A stretch of DNA of 64,000 nt from assembly GCF_015350995.1 (NCBI RefSeq), contig NZ_JADKRW010000005.1, forward strand, positions 124,001 through 188,000, written 5' to 3'. Both the position numbers and the translations under genes were made by a program. Positions 12,129 through 21,637 of the stretch are shown piece after piece. Origin of the DNA: Curtobacterium sp. VKM Ac-1393. GTDB lineage: Bacteria > Actinomycetota > Actinomycetes > Actinomycetales > Microbacteriaceae. The first letter of the stretch is position 1. Every line of letters begins with the position of its first letter. Below the pieces are notes generated by a model. The model worked only from the letters and a program-made list of their open reading frames with translations. It searched no databases and was not told where the DNA came from.

Positions 12129-13442
12129 GTGACCACGATCCACCTCGCCATGTTCCTGTTCCCCGGCTACCACCTCGGCGCCTGGCGCCTGCCGGACGCC
12201 GTCCCCGAGCTCGACCTGGGCATCGAGCACTACGTCCGCGCCGCCGAACTCGCCGAGGCCGCGAAGCTCGACGCGCTGTTCTTCGAGGACCAGGCCGCCG
12301 TCCGCCGCAGCAACGACATCCTCGCCGGCGACACCTACGGTGCCGCGAACCCCCGCTCGATCCACTTCGACCCGACGATGCTGCTGCCCGCCCTCGCGAT
12401 GCGGACCACACACCTGGGTCTGGCTGCGACGTCGACCACGACCTTCAACGACCCCTACAACCTGGCGCGACGCTTCTCGACGCTCGACCACATCAGCGGC
12501 GGCCGTGCCGGATGGAACCTCGTGACGTCGTTCAACGAGGACGAGGCCCAGAACTTCGGGCTCGACGCCCACGTGCAGCACGCCGCGCGCTACGAGCGGG
12601 CGAGTGAGTTCGTCGACGTCGTCACCGGGCTCTGGGACTCGTGGGACCCGGACGCGATCGTGCGCGACAAGCAGTCCGGCACGTACTTCGACACCGACAA
12701 GATGCGGTTCCTGCAGCACGACGGCGAACACTTCCGGGTGCGCGGGCCGCTGACCACGGGCCGGAGTCCGCAGGGACGGCCCGTCGTGTTCCAGGCGGGG
12801 GCGTCGGAACCGGGCCGCGCACTCGCGGCGCGCACCGCCGACGTCGTCTTCACCCTGCAGTCCGACCCGGACGAGAGCCGGGCGTTCCGCGACGACATCC
12901 GGGCGCGCGCCGAACGGTTCGGACGCGACCCCGACCACGTCAAGGTGCTCGTCGGGATGACCCCCATCGTCGGCGACACGGAACAGGACGCCCGCGACCT
13001 GGCCGACCGGATGATGGCGCTGATCCCCGACGACCTGGCACTGAGCAATCTGAAGCCGCTCGCCGGTGGCGTCGACTTCCGGCAGTTCGACCTCGACGCG
13101 CCCGTGCCGGAGCTGCCCGAGTCGAACGCCGGCAAGTCGCACCGGGCAGCGATCATGGCGGTGTCACGGCAACAGGGGCTGTCCGTCATCGAGACCGCCC
13201 GGTACTTCGCCGAGGGCAGCTACCGGAAGATGATCGGGTCGCCGTCGACGATCGCCGACACCATGCAGGCGTGGTCGGAGGCCGGGGCGTGCGACGGGTT
13301 CCTGGCGGTGCCGACGCACTTCCCGGCCGGGGTCGAGGACTTCACCCAGCGGGTCGTGCCGGAGCTGCAGCGCCGTGGCCTGCACCGGACGGAGTACACC
13401 GGACGCCACCTGCGCGACCACCTGGGGGTGCAGCAGTACTAG
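12129..13442 (+). CDS. LLM-class flavin-dependent monooxygenase (NtaA/SnaA/DszA/DmoA-like)
   Basis: This 437-residue protein is a bacterial-luciferase-fold FMNH2-dependent monooxygenase of the NtaA/SnaA/DszA/SoxA group. Characteristic are AAELAEAAKLDALFFEDQ, HFDPTMLLPALAMRTTHLGL, TSTTTFNDPYNLARRFSTLDHISGGRAGWNLVTS and VFQAGASEPGRALAART. These enzymes oxidise organosulfur compounds, aminopolycarboxylates or similar, using a separate flavin reductase; none is adjacent. The GTG at 12129 has a GAGAGGA site six bases upstream. The stop codon TAG overlaps the aroB stop on the other strand. The substrate is unknown; the upstream Cys leader hints at sulfur. Confidence 0.9.
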   Translation: MTTIHLAMFLFPGYHLGAWRLPDAVPELDLGIEHYVRAAELAEAAKLDALFFEDQAAVRRSNDILAGDTYGAANPRSIHFDPTMLLPALAMRTTHLGLAATSTTTFNDPYNLARRFSTLDHISGGRAGWNLVTSFNEDEAQNFGLDAHVQHAARYERASEFVDVVTGLWDSWDPDAIVRDKQSGTYFDTDKMRFLQHDGEHFRVRGPLTTGRSPQGRPVVFQAGASEPGRALAARTADVVFTLQSDPDESRAFRDDIRARAERFGRDPDHVKVLVGMTPIVGDTEQDARDLADRMMALIPDDLALSNLKPLAGGVDFRQFDLDAPVPELPESNAGKSHRAAIMAVSRQQGLSVIETARYFAEGSYRKMIGSPSTIADTMQAWSEAGACDGFLAVPTHFPAGVEDFTQRVVPELQRRGLHRTEYTGRHLRDHLGVQQY

Positions 13443-14536
13443 CCGCCGACCTCTTGGTAGGCGGTGAAGAGCAGGTGGTCCTCGGGCCCCTCGAGGATCA
13501 CCGGCTTGCCGACCCCGTCGAGGATGATGAACCGGAGCATGCCGGCACGGGCCTTCTTGTCGCGACGCATCGCGGCGAGGAGGCCCTGCCACCGGCCGAT
13601 GCCGTACGAGGTCGGCAGGTCCAGCGAATCCAGGATCGCCCGGTGGCGGTCCACCGTGGCGTCGTCGAGGTGCCCGGTCAGGCGCGCGAGCTCGGCGGCG
13701 AACACCATGCCGACCGACACCGCAGCACCGTGCCGCCACTGGTACCGCTCCGCGTGCTCGATGGCGTGGCCGAGCGTGTGTCCGTAGTTCAGGATCTCGC
13801 GGCGGCCCTGCTCGGTGAAGTCGTCGGACACGACCTCGGCCTTCAGCGTGATGGCGAGTTCGACGACCCGGCGGAACTCCGGCGTCGTCGGGTCGGTGAC
13901 ACGGGCGACGTCGGCCTCGACGATGTCCAGGATCTCCGGCACGGCGATGAACCCGGCCTTCACGATCTCGGCGAAGCCGGTCAGGATCTCGTTGCGCGGC
14001 AGGGTGCGGACCAGGTCGAGGTCCGCCACGACCGCGCGCGGGGCCGAGAAGGCGCCGACGAGGTTCTTGCCCTCGTTCGTGTTGATGCCGGTCTTGCCGC
14101 CGACGCTGGCGTCCACCATGCCAAGCACGCTCGTCGGAACCGACACGTACGGCACGCCGCGCAGCCAGGTGGCGGCGACGAAGCCGGCCAGGTCGGTGAC
14201 CGCCCCGCCGCCGAGGCCGATGACGGCGTCGGTGCGGGTGAAGTCGGACTGGCCCATGATCTGCCAGCAGAACGACGCCACCTCGATGCGCTTCGCGGCC
14301 TCGGCGTCCGGCACCTCGGCGATGAGCGCTTCGAGACCCGCCTCGACGAGCAGGTCGCGCAGGTCGTTCGCCCGCGCACCGAGCGTGGGGGCGTGCACGA
14401 TGAGCACCTTGGCGACGCGGGGGCCGAGGATCGCCGGCAGCGAGCCGAGCAGGCCGGAGCCGACCGCCACGACGTAGCCGTCGTCACCGCCGACGCGGAT
14501 CTCGGTGGTGCCTGCGGGCAGGATCGGGTCGGTCAC
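13439..14536 (-). CDS. aroB: 3-dehydroquinate synthase
   Basis: This 365-residue enzyme makes dehydroquinate from DAHP, the second shikimate-pathway step, using NAD and a divalent metal. Visible are VIGLGGGAVTDLAGFVAATWLRGV, VPTSVLGMVDASVGGKTGINTNEGKNLVGAF and the metal-ligand region LNYGHTLGHAIEHAERYQWRHG. The start is a GTG at 14536 that overlaps the aroK stop as GTGA. The stop codon overlaps the convergent monooxygenase stop. It is the last gene of an aroC-aroK-aroB operon. Confidence 0.97.
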   Translation of the reverse strand: MTDPILPAGTTEIRVGGDDGYVVAVGSGLLGSLPAILGPRVAKVLIVHAPTLGARANDLRDLLVEAGLEALIAEVPDAEAAKRIEVASFCWQIMGQSDFTRTDAVIGLGGGAVTDLAGFVAATWLRGVPYVSVPTSVLGMVDASVGGKTGINTNEGKNLVGAFSAPRAVVADLDLVRTLPRNEILTGFAEIVKAGFIAVPEILDIVEADVARVTDPTTPEFRRVVELAITLKAEVVSDDFTEQGRREILNYGHTLGHAIEHAERYQWRHGAAVSVGMVFAAELARLTGHLDDATVDRHRAILDSLDLPTSYGIGRWQGLLAAMRRDKKARAGMLRFIILDGVGKPVILEGPEDHLLFTAYQEVGG

Positions 14537-15180
14537 GGTGCTCCTTCGGTGCTGGTGCTGGTGTCGTCGCCGCTGCCGCTGGTGCCGGCCGCGCTGTCGC
14601 CGCGGCGGGTGGTGCCGGCTTCGGGGCCGCTGGTGCCGGCGTCGCTCCGCAGCCACGTGACGACCTCGTCGACGACGCGGGACATCGGGCGGCGGGAGGT
14701 GTCCACGACGACGTGCGCGAGTTCGGCGTAGGTCGCCGCACGCTCGTCCATGATCGTCTGCCAGGCGTCGATGCCGCCGTTCGCGAGCAGGGGCCGGTCC
14801 GAGCCGGCGATCCGCTCGGCGACGGCCTCGGGCGAGACCGTGAGCAGGACGATGCGGGCGCCGGACAAGGCCTCACGAGTGGCGGCGTGCGTGACCGCTC
14901 CACCGCCGACGGCGATGACGCCCCCGGTGGCGAGTGCGGTGCGGACGGCCTCGGCTTCGAGGGCGCGGAACGCCGGCTCACCGCGGTCGGCGAAGATCCC
15001 GGGGATCGGGCCGTGCTCGCGGACGATGACGCGGTCGGTGTCGGTGAACGGCACGCCGAGTGCCTTCGCGACGCGTTTGCCGACGCTCGACTTGCCAGCG
15101 CCCATCGGGCCGATCACGACGACGGGCGAGCCGGGCACGGCACCGCCGCCGGGCGCGGCACCGCCGCCGGGCGTGCTCAC
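14533..15180 (-). CDS. aroK: Shikimate kinase with a low-complexity C-terminal tail
   Basis: This 215-residue enzyme phosphorylates shikimate. The P-loop [19 protein letters not shown], the shikimate-binding [11 protein letters not shown] and the GGGAV segment are intact. The core ends near residue 178. About 35 further residues rich in Gly, Ser, Thr and Asp ([20 protein letters not shown] and onward) form a disordered tail not found in ordinary shikimate kinases, which run about 165-180 residues. A short Gly/Pro-rich N-terminus is also present. The GTG start overlaps the aroC stop and the stop overlaps the aroB start, both as GTGA. Confidence 0.95.
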   Translation of the reverse strand: MSTPGGGAAPGGGAVPGSPVVVIGPMGAGKSSVGKRVAKALGVPFTDTDRVIVREHGPIPGIFADRGEPAFRALEAEAVRTALATGGVIAVGGGAVTHAATREALSGARIVLLTVSPEAVAERIAGSDRPLLANGGIDAWQTIMDERAATYAELAHVVVDTSRRPMSRVVDEVVTWLRSDAGTSGPEAGTTRRGDSAAGTSGSGDDTSTSTEGAP

Positions 15181-16397
15181 GACGCGTCGGCCGGCGCCGC
15201 CGGGTCCGTCCGACGGGTGCGGAGCGTCTCCGGGATCGACGCGAGGTAGGCGTCGAGGTTGCGCTTCGTCTCGACGACGTTGTCGCCGCCGAACTTCTCG
15301 AGCACCGCGTCGGCGAGCACCAGCGCCACCATGGCCTCGGCCACGACGCCGGCGGCCGGCACGGCGCAGACGTCCGACCGCTGGTGGTGCGCCGAGGCGT
15401 CCTCACCGGACACGACGTCGATCGTGTGGAGCGCGTGCGGGATGGTCGCGATCGGCTTCATGCCGGCGCGGACCCGCAGCACGGTGCCCGTGGACATGCC
15501 GCCCTCGGTACCCCCGGCGCGGTCGCTCGTGCGGTAGATCTCGCCGTCCTCGCGGAACAGCTCGTCGTGCGCGGCAGACCCGCGACGACCGGCGGTGGCG
15601 AAGCCGTCGCCGACCTCGACGCCCTTGATCGCCTGGATGCCCATGATCGCGGCGGCGAGGCGTGCGTCGAGGCGACGGTCCCAGTGCACGTGGGAACCGA
15701 GCCCCGGCGGGACGCCGTAGAACAGGACCTCGACGACGCCGCCGAGGGTGTCCCCGTCCTTCTTGGCGGCCTCGACCTCCGTCACCATCCGGGCGGAGGT
15801 CTCGGCGTCGAAGCAGCGGAGCTGGTCCTCGTCGAGGCGGTCGACGTCGTCGGGCATCGGCAGGTCGGTGCCGTCCGGCACGCGGACCGTGCCGACCTGC
15901 AGGGTGTGGGCGACCGAGCGGATGCCGAGTTCGGCCAGGAAGGCCTTCGCGACGGCGCCGAGGGCGACGCGGGCCGCGGTCTCCCGGGCGCTGGCGCGCT
16001 CGAGGATCGGACGGGCCTCGTCGAAGCCGTACTTCTGCATGCCGACCAGGTCGGCGTGGCCCGGACGCGGACGGGTCAGCGGGGCGCTGCGACCGCGGGA
16101 GATCTCGGTGGCCTCGACCGGCTCGGGGTTCATGACCTCGACCCACTTGGGCCACTCGGTGTTGCCGATCCGGATCGCGATCGGGCTGCCGAGGGAGTAC
16201 CCGTGCCGGACGCCACCGGACACGTGCAGTTCGTCCTGCTCGAACTTCATCCGCGAGCCGCGACCGTAGCCGAGCTTGCGGCGCGCGAGATCGGCACGGA
16301 TGGACTCGAACGACACCGGTACACCCGCGGGCAGGCCCTCGAGCATCGCGATCAGTTCGGGTCCGTGGGACTCACCGGCAGTCAACCAACGAAGCAT
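15177..16397 (-). CDS. aroC: Chorismate synthase
   Basis: This 406-residue FMN-dependent enzyme makes chorismate from EPSP, the last shikimate-pathway step. The N-terminus [55 protein letters not shown] and [13 protein letters not shown] are diagnostic. A GGAGGA ribosome binding site precedes the ATG by seven bases, so this gene probably opens the aroCKB unit, with mltG 43 bases upstream on the same strand. Confidence 0.97.
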   Translation of the reverse strand: MLRWLTAGESHGPELIAMLEGLPAGVPVSFESIRADLARRKLGYGRGSRMKFEQDELHVSGGVRHGYSLGSPIAIRIGNTEWPKWVEVMNPEPVEATEISRGRSAPLTRPRPGHADLVGMQKYGFDEARPILERASARETAARVALGAVAKAFLAELGIRSVAHTLQVGTVRVPDGTDLPMPDDVDRLDEDQLRCFDAETSARMVTEVEAAKKDGDTLGGVVEVLFYGVPPGLGSHVHWDRRLDARLAAAIMGIQAIKGVEVGDGFATAGRRGSAAHDELFREDGEIYRTSDRAGGTEGGMSTGTVLRVRAGMKPIATIPHALHTIDVVSGEDASAHHQRSDVCAVPAAGVVAEAMVALVLADAVLEKFGGDNVVETKRNLDAYLASIPETLRTRRTDPAAPADAS

Positions 16398-16440
16398 GGA
16401 CCAATCCTCCCACAGCGCACCACCGTGCGACGTCGCCGTC

Positions 16441-17898
16441 CTACTGGTAGTCGGGGTGCGCCCGGAGCCAGGCCTGGAACTTCGCCACGGCCTGCTCGTG
16501 CTCCGCGAACGTGTCCGAGAAGACCGTCTCGCCGGTCTCGAGGTCCACCGTCACGAAGTACAGCCACTTGCCAGAGGCCTGGTTCGTCACGGCCTTGATC
16601 GCCAGGTCGCCGGGGTTCGAGATCGGTGCCGGCGGCAGGCCCTCGTGCGCGTAGGTGTTGTACGCGTTCGAGGCGTCCTCGCGCTCGGCGTCGGTCGTCG
16701 TCACGCGGTGCGTGTTGCCGGTGCCGTAGGCCACCGTGGCGTCGGACTGCAGGCGCATGCCGATGTCGAGCCGGTTCTGGAACACGCGCGCGACCTTCGG
16801 GTAGTCGGCGGCGAGGCCGGCTTCCTTCTGCACCAGCGACGCGAAGACGATGACGTGTTCCTGGTCGGCCTCCTTGACGCCGGCGGCGGCCAGGTGCTCC
16901 TTCATCGTGTCGACCATCGACGCGAAGTACTGCTCGGCGGTCCACCCGGGGTTGATCGGGTACGTCGCCGGGAACAGCCAGCCCTCGAGCGTCGTCGCAC
17001 CGGACGGCAGGTCGTAGGCGGACAGGTCCTTCGCGGCCTTCGCGACCTCGGTCTTCGTCAATCCGGCCTTCGAGACCATGCCGGCCTCGATGTCGGCCAG
17101 CGCCGTGCCCTCGGGGATCACGATCGAGGCCTGTACGCGGTTCTTGTCGTCCTGCAGCGCGGCCAGGGCCGACTTCGAGCTCATCTGCTTCTTGAGCGAG
17201 TACGAGCCCGGCTGGAACTGCACGTCGGGCGACGCCAGCAGCAGCTTGTAGAAGACCTTCGAGTCCTTCACGACCCCGCTGCGTTGCAGCGTGGCGGCGA
17301 CGTCCTCACCGATGTCGCCCTGCTTGATCGTGATGGTCACCTTGGCCTTGCCGGTGCCCGTGTAGTCGTCCGGCTCCTGCGAGCCGCTGAGGGCTGCGGC
17401 GATCTGCTGGATCTTCGGGGCGGCGAACACGTACGCGCTCACACCACCGGCGAGGACCACCGCGACGATCACGATGCCGGCGACGAGGGGTCCGCGACGT
17501 CGCTTCGGTCGCGGCTCACGTGGCGGCCGGGAGGCACCGCCGCCGGTGCGACCCGGGTCGTCGGTCCGGTCGGATCCGGTCCCGCCGGGTGCTGCTGCTG
17601 GTGACGGGACCTCCCCGGTCAGCAGGGCAGCGACCTCCGGGTGCAGCTCCGGTGCGGACTCCTCCGGTGCGGGCTGCTCCGGTGCGGACTGCTCCGGAGC
17701 GGTGGGCGTGTCACGACGAGCGCGTTCCGCTTCGAGCGCACGCGCCTCACGACGGGACATCGGACGATCCGGCTGCGGGGCCGCCCCGCCGGTGTCGTCG
17801 CGGTCATCGGTCCCTGCAGTGCGGTCGGAAGTCGCCTTCCGCCGCTCGGCTTCGTTGCCGGGCGCGATGATCGCGTTCCAGTCCAGATCGTCTGCCAA
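16441..17898 (-). CDS. mltG: Endolytic murein transglycosylase (YceG/MltG)
   Basis: MltG cleaves nascent peptidoglycan at the membrane. The protein has a long charged, Pro/Glu-rich cytoplasmic part with [16 protein letters not shown] repeats, one membrane helix (about 155-175, [19 protein letters not shown]), a LysM-like region and the YceG catalytic domain, with the glutamate in [15 protein letters not shown] and QSDATVAYG farther on. Start is uncertain. I took the TTG at 17898 (485 residues, [14 protein letters not shown]) with a weak GAGA site; a GTG at 17964 would add 22 residues but lacks a site. It lies in the alaS-ruvX-mltG-aroC order typical of actinobacteria. Confidence 0.9.
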   Translation of the reverse strand: MADDLDWNAIIAPGNEAERRKATSDRTAGTDDRDDTGGAAPQPDRPMSRREARALEAERARRDTPTAPEQSAPEQPAPEESAPELHPEVAALLTGEVPSPAAAPGGTGSDRTDDPGRTGGGASRPPREPRPKRRRGPLVAGIVIVAVVLAGGVSAYVFAAPKIQQIAAALSGSQEPDDYTGTGKAKVTITIKQGDIGEDVAATLQRSGVVKDSKVFYKLLLASPDVQFQPGSYSLKKQMSSKSALAALQDDKNRVQASIVIPEGTALADIEAGMVSKAGLTKTEVAKAAKDLSAYDLPSGATTLEGWLFPATYPINPGWTAEQYFASMVDTMKEHLAAAGVKEADQEHVIVFASLVQKEAGLAADYPKVARVFQNRLDIGMRLQSDATVAYGTGNTHRVTTTDAEREDASNAYNTYAHEGLPPAPISNPGDLAIKAVTNQASGKWLYFVTVDLETGETVFSDTFAEHEQAVAKFQAWLRAHPDYQ

Positions 17899-17988
17899 CG
17901 GTTCTCGGTCTCTCGGTCGGGAACTCCGCCTGGGCGCCGTCGTCCTCGGGTGACGGAAGGGCACGCCGGATCGCGGTGGGATGCCCTG

Positions 17989-18438
17989 TCAGGGAAGCGT
18001 GGTGCCCGGAGGGGCACCGGCACTGCGTTCGTGGTCGAGCGCGTGTTGCAGAATGATAACAGCGGCCGCTTGGTCGATCACGGCCCGCGACTTCTTCGTG
18101 TTCTTGCCGGCCTGGTGGAGCCCGCGTTGGGCGGTCACCGTGGACAGCCGTTCGTCGACCAACCGGACCGGGCGGTGCTCGGCGATCCGGGCGGCGAAGA
18201 CCCGAGCGTCCTCGGTCGACGCGGTGTCGCCCCCGGACATCGACAGCGGCAGCCCGACGACGACCTCGAAGACGTCGTACTCGTCGGCGATCTCGCGGAT
18301 GCGTCGCAGGTCGGTGGCCTCGTGGCGGCGGACCGTCTCCACCGGCGTCGCCAACAGGCCGTCCCGGTCGCAGACGGCGACCCCGATCCGAGCGCGACCG
18401 ACGTCCACGCCGAGCCGCCGCCCGGACCGGATGGCCAC
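17989..18438 (-). CDS. ruvX: Holliday junction resolvase-like / pre-16S rRNA nuclease (YqgF)
   Basis: This 149-residue RNase H-fold protein shows the acidic motif LGVDVGRARIGVAVCDRDG at the N-terminus, VVVGLPLSMSGG in the middle and VRLVDERLSTVTAQ with the second acidic cluster; DQAAAVIILQHAL closes the fold. YqgF trims the 16S rRNA 5' end in Escherichia coli. The start is a GTG two bases after the alaS stop, so it is probably translated by coupling. Confidence 0.93.
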   Translation of the reverse strand: MAIRSGRRLGVDVGRARIGVAVCDRDGLLATPVETVRRHEATDLRRIREIADEYDVFEVVVGLPLSMSGGDTASTEDARVFAARIAEHRPVRLVDERLSTVTAQRGLHQAGKNTKKSRAVIDQAAAVIILQHALDHERSAGAPPGTTLP

Positions 18439-18440
18439 GA

Positions 18441-21098
18441 TCAGCCCGCGAGCCGTGCGGTCACGGCGCGGAGTGCAGCCGGCAACGCGGCCGGGTCGGT
18501 CCCGCCACCCTGTGCCAGGTCCGGCTTGCCGCCGCCACCGCCGCCGAGCACACCGGCGGCCTCCTTGGCGAGCGGACCCGCCTGGACACCGGTGGAGCGC
18601 GCGGCATCGTTCGTCGCGACGATCACGATCGGCTTCCCGCTCACGACGGCACCGAGGACGACGACGGCCGCACCGTCGCCGAGCTGCGAACGGACGCCGG
18701 TGGCGAGGGAACGCAGGTCGTCACCGGACTGCAGGCCGTCGACGGTCTCGGCGACGACCGTCGTCGCCCCGATCGTCGTCGCGTTCCGAGCGATCGACGG
18801 GACACGCTGCTGCAGGTTCGCCGACTCGTACTCGGCGATCTTCTTCTGCGCGGTCCGGAGGTCCTCCATCAGCGACTGCACGCGCGTGGGCAGGTCGGCA
18901 CGGGGGGCCTTCAGCGCACTGGAGAGCTGCGACACGATGGTCCGCTCGACCGCGAGGTCGCGGAAGCCCTCGAGGCCGACGAGCGCCTCGACACGGCGGT
19001 TGGTCGAACCGACGCTCGACTCCCCCACCAGGTTGACGAGACCGATCTGCGCGCTCGAGGCAACGTGCGTGCCACCGCAGAGCTCGCGCGACCACGGTCC
19101 GCCGATGTCGACCATGCGGACCTCGGCGCCGTACTTCTCGCCGAAGAGCGCCTGCGCGCCGAGCGCCTTGGCCTCGTCGATCGGCATGATCCGGGTCGAG
19201 ACCTCGAGGTCGGTGCGGATCGCGGTGTTCACGACCTCCTCGATCTCGGAACGGGTCGCGAGCGAGATCGGCTGCGACCACGAGAAGTCCAGGCGCATGT
19301 ACCCGGACTTGTTGTACGAACCGGCCTGCAGCGCCTCGGGGCCGAGGATGTCGCGGAGCGCGGCGTTCACCAGGTGCGTCGCGGAGTGCGCCTGCGTGGC
19401 ACCGCGGCGGTACTCGGCGTCGACGACGGTGCTCGCAGCGTCACCCACGCCGACCTCGCCGGAGCGGACCTGCACGGTGTGGCTCCAGAGTCCGGCGACG
19501 GGGCGCTGGACGTCGAGGACCTCGAGGTCGAAGCCGTTGCCGACGATCGAGCCCTGGTCGGCGTCCTGCCCACCGGACTCGGCGTAGAGCGAGGTCTCGC
19601 CCAGGACGACCTCGGCGATGTCCCCCGCCACGGCCCGGTCCACGCTGACGCCTCCGACGATGATGCCGAGCACGTTCGTCTCGGCCTCGAGCGCGTCGTA
19701 GCCGAGGAAGACGGTCTCGCCCTTGGCCCGGAACGCGCTGTACACGCTCAGGTCGGCGATGGCGGTCTTCTTGCTCTTCGCATCGGCCTTCGCACGGGAG
19801 CGCTGCTCGGACATCAGGGTCTCGAACGCGGTCCGGTCGACGTGCACGCCGGCCTCTTCGGCCATCTCCATCGTGAGGTCGATCGGGAAGCCGAACGTGT
19901 CGTGCAGCAGGAACGCGGTGTCGCCGCCGATCGAGGGTGCGCCGTCCTGCTTCGCGCGCTCGACGGCGACGTCGAGGATGGTCGTGCCCTGCGCGAGCGT
20001 GCGGAGGAAGGTCTCCTCTTCCGCGTAGGCGATGCGCGAGATCCGGTCGTAGTCCGACGCGACCTCGGGGTACGCGTCGCGCATGGCGTCGCGCGAGGCC
20101 GGGAAGAGCTCGGGGAACGTCGCGGTCTCGACACCGAGCAACCGCATCGCGCGGACGGTGCGGCGGAGCAGACGGCGCAGGATGTACCCGCGGCCCTCGT
20201 TCGACGGGCTGACGCCGTCGGCGATGAGCATCAACGCGGAACGGACGTGGTCAGCGATCACGCGCATCCGCACGTCGTCCTCGTGCACGGCGCCGTAGCG
20301 ACGGCCGGAGATCTCCGAAGCACGGTCGAGCACCGGACGGACCTGGTCGATCTCGTACATGTTGTCGACGCCCTGCTTGATGAAGGCGACGCGCTCGAGC
20401 CCCATGCCGGTGTCGATGTTCTTGTTCGGCAGCTCGCCGGTGATCTCGAAGTCGTACTTCGAACGGACGTCGGCGATCTGGTACTGCATGAACACGAGGT
20501 TCCAGATCTCGACGTAGCGGTCGTCGTCCGTCGCCGGACCGCCGTCGATGCCGTACTCGGGCCCGCGGTCGAAGAATATCTCCGAGCAGGGACCAGCGGG
20601 TCCGGGCTGGCCGGTCGACCAGTAGTTCGTGTCCTTGCCGAGGCGCTGGATGCGCTCGTCGGGCAGGGACGAGTGCTGCTTCCAGAACGCGATCGCCTCG
20701 TCGTCGTCCTCGTACACCGTGACCCACAGGTCGTCGGCCGAGAAGCCGAGGCCGCCGTCGGACTCGGGGTTCGTCAGGAACTCCCAGGCGAACTGGATCG
20801 CCTGCTCCTTGAAGTAGTCCCCGAACGAGAAGTTGCCGTTCATCTGGAAGAACGTGCCGTGCCGCGGGGTCTTGCCGACTTCTTCGATGTCGTTCGTGCG
20901 GATGCACTTCTGCACGCTCGTCGCGCGGGGGTACGGCGCCGGGACGAGGCCCGTCAGGTACGGGATGAAGGGAACCATGCCGGCGACCGTGAAGAGGAGC
21001 GACGGGTCGTCGGAGACGAGGGACGCGGACGGGACGACGGTGTGGCCACGGTCGCCGAAGTACTGGAGCCAACGGCGGCGGATCTCTGCGGTCTGCAT
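18441..21098 (-). CDS. alaS: Alanyl-tRNA synthetase
   Basis: This 885-residue class II synthetase has the aminoacylation domain (RATSVQKCIRTNDIEEVGKT, HGTFFQMNGNFSFGDYFKEQ, GPAGPCSEIFFDRGPEYG), the editing domain with HSATHLVNAALRDILG and ELCGGTHVASSAQIG, and a C-terminal glycine-rich domain (VLGGGGGGKPDLAQGGG). The ATG at 21098 has an AGGAAG site. All motifs are intact. It is followed by ruvX and mltG. Confidence 0.97.
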   Translation of the reverse strand: MQTAEIRRRWLQYFGDRGHTVVPSASLVSDDPSLLFTVAGMVPFIPYLTGLVPAPYPRATSVQKCIRTNDIEEVGKTPRHGTFFQMNGNFSFGDYFKEQAIQFAWEFLTNPESDGGLGFSADDLWVTVYEDDDEAIAFWKQHSSLPDERIQRLGKDTNYWSTGQPGPAGPCSEIFFDRGPEYGIDGGPATDDDRYVEIWNLVFMQYQIADVRSKYDFEITGELPNKNIDTGMGLERVAFIKQGVDNMYEIDQVRPVLDRASEISGRRYGAVHEDDVRMRVIADHVRSALMLIADGVSPSNEGRGYILRRLLRRTVRAMRLLGVETATFPELFPASRDAMRDAYPEVASDYDRISRIAYAEEETFLRTLAQGTTILDVAVERAKQDGAPSIGGDTAFLLHDTFGFPIDLTMEMAEEAGVHVDRTAFETLMSEQRSRAKADAKSKKTAIADLSVYSAFRAKGETVFLGYDALEAETNVLGIIVGGVSVDRAVAGDIAEVVLGETSLYAESGGQDADQGSIVGNGFDLEVLDVQRPVAGLWSHTVQVRSGEVGVGDAASTVVDAEYRRGATQAHSATHLVNAALRDILGPEALQAGSYNKSGYMRLDFSWSQPISLATRSEIEEVVNTAIRTDLEVSTRIMPIDEAKALGAQALFGEKYGAEVRMVDIGGPWSRELCGGTHVASSAQIGLVNLVGESSVGSTNRRVEALVGLEGFRDLAVERTIVSQLSSALKAPRADLPTRVQSLMEDLRTAQKKIAEYESANLQQRVPSIARNATTIGATTVVAETVDGLQSGDDLRSLATGVRSQLGDGAAVVVLGAVVSGKPIVIVATNDAARSTGVQAGPLAKEAAGVLGGGGGGKPDLAQGGGTDPAALPAALRAVTARLAG

Positions 21099-21161
21099 GG
21101 TGCTTCCTGGGTTCAGGTCGGGGGTGGGAAGAGGGAGCGTGACGGTGTCCGGCCGGACGGC

Positions 21162-21344
21162 TCAGACGTCGGTGCGGAGCTCGGCGTCGCGCGACCGGTA
21201 GCCGTCGGCGATGGCACCGGTGAAGGCCTTCGTGCCGGCGTTCACGTCGGCGAAGAACCGGGCGCCACCCGGGGTCCGGGCGACCTGGTGCGCCACGGCG
21301 AATCCGATGACGACGCCGACCGCGACGAAGAACAGCTGCTTCAC
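21162..21344 (-). CDS. Small conserved membrane protein between rpsD and alaS
   Basis: This 60-residue protein starts VKQLFFVAVGVVIGFAVAHQ, a single membrane helix with an N-terminal lysine. A short soluble part follows, with GGARFFADVNAGTKAFTGAI, ending in DGYRSRDAELR. The GTG at 21344 has a good AGAGGGAGAGG site. Small membrane proteins are usual between rpsD and alaS in actinobacteria. The function is unknown. It is likely transcribed with alaS. Confidence 0.75.
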   Translation of the reverse strand: MKQLFFVAVGVVIGFAVAHQVARTPGGARFFADVNAGTKAFTGAIADGYRSRDAELRTDV

Positions 21345-21424
21345 GGTGCCTCTCCCTCTGTGCACCCTGGCGGTGCATGCCCGGACAAGCTTAGCCGCCG
21401 GCCACTTCCGCACGTTCCCGCCCG

Positions 21425-21570
21425 CAAGACGCCGTCGTGTCCGCACGACGCCGCCGAAACCGGCGGCGTCTCGTGCAGCTGGAGGCGTGTCGCGCAGACG
21501 CCGGCGTCTTGCAGCACACGGCCGCCCCTGCCCCGACGCCACCGCCCCGCACGAGACGCCGGTGTGTTGC
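21425..21570. repeat. Intergenic array of GACGCCG/CGGCGTC motifs (copy A)
   Basis: The rpsD-alaS spacer has several inverted GACGCCG/CGGCGTC units, including a perfect 10-bp hairpin GACGCCGCCG-AAAC-CGGCGGCGTC (21447-21470), plus CAAGACGCC, CGGCGTCTT and GAGACGCC pieces. The same motif family occurs in the proS-nusA spacer (35535-35665). It is not coding. Confidence 0.55.
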
Positions 21571-21582
21571 GTGCCGGAACGC

Positions 21583-21622
21583 CGAACGGCGGGCCGCCCT
21601 CGAGAGGACGACCCGCCGTTCG
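21583..21622 (-). terminator. rpsD terminator hairpin
   Basis: CGAACGGCGGG (21583-21593) pairs perfectly with CCCGCCGTTCG (21612-21622), an 11-bp stem with an 18-base loop, 16 bases after the rpsD stop on the minus strand. There is no U-tract, as is common for actinobacterial terminators. Confidence 0.65.
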
Positions 21623-21637
21623 GGTGTGATCAGTGGA

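Noticed and set aside
8771..13442. Genomic island with integrase or attachment sites
   Set aside because: No integrase, transposase or flanking direct repeats were found. It is described only as an accessory block.
21162..21542. Longer form of the small membrane gene before alaS
   Set aside because: The upstream part is the repeat array and lacks a ribosome binding site; GTG 21344 has a strong one.
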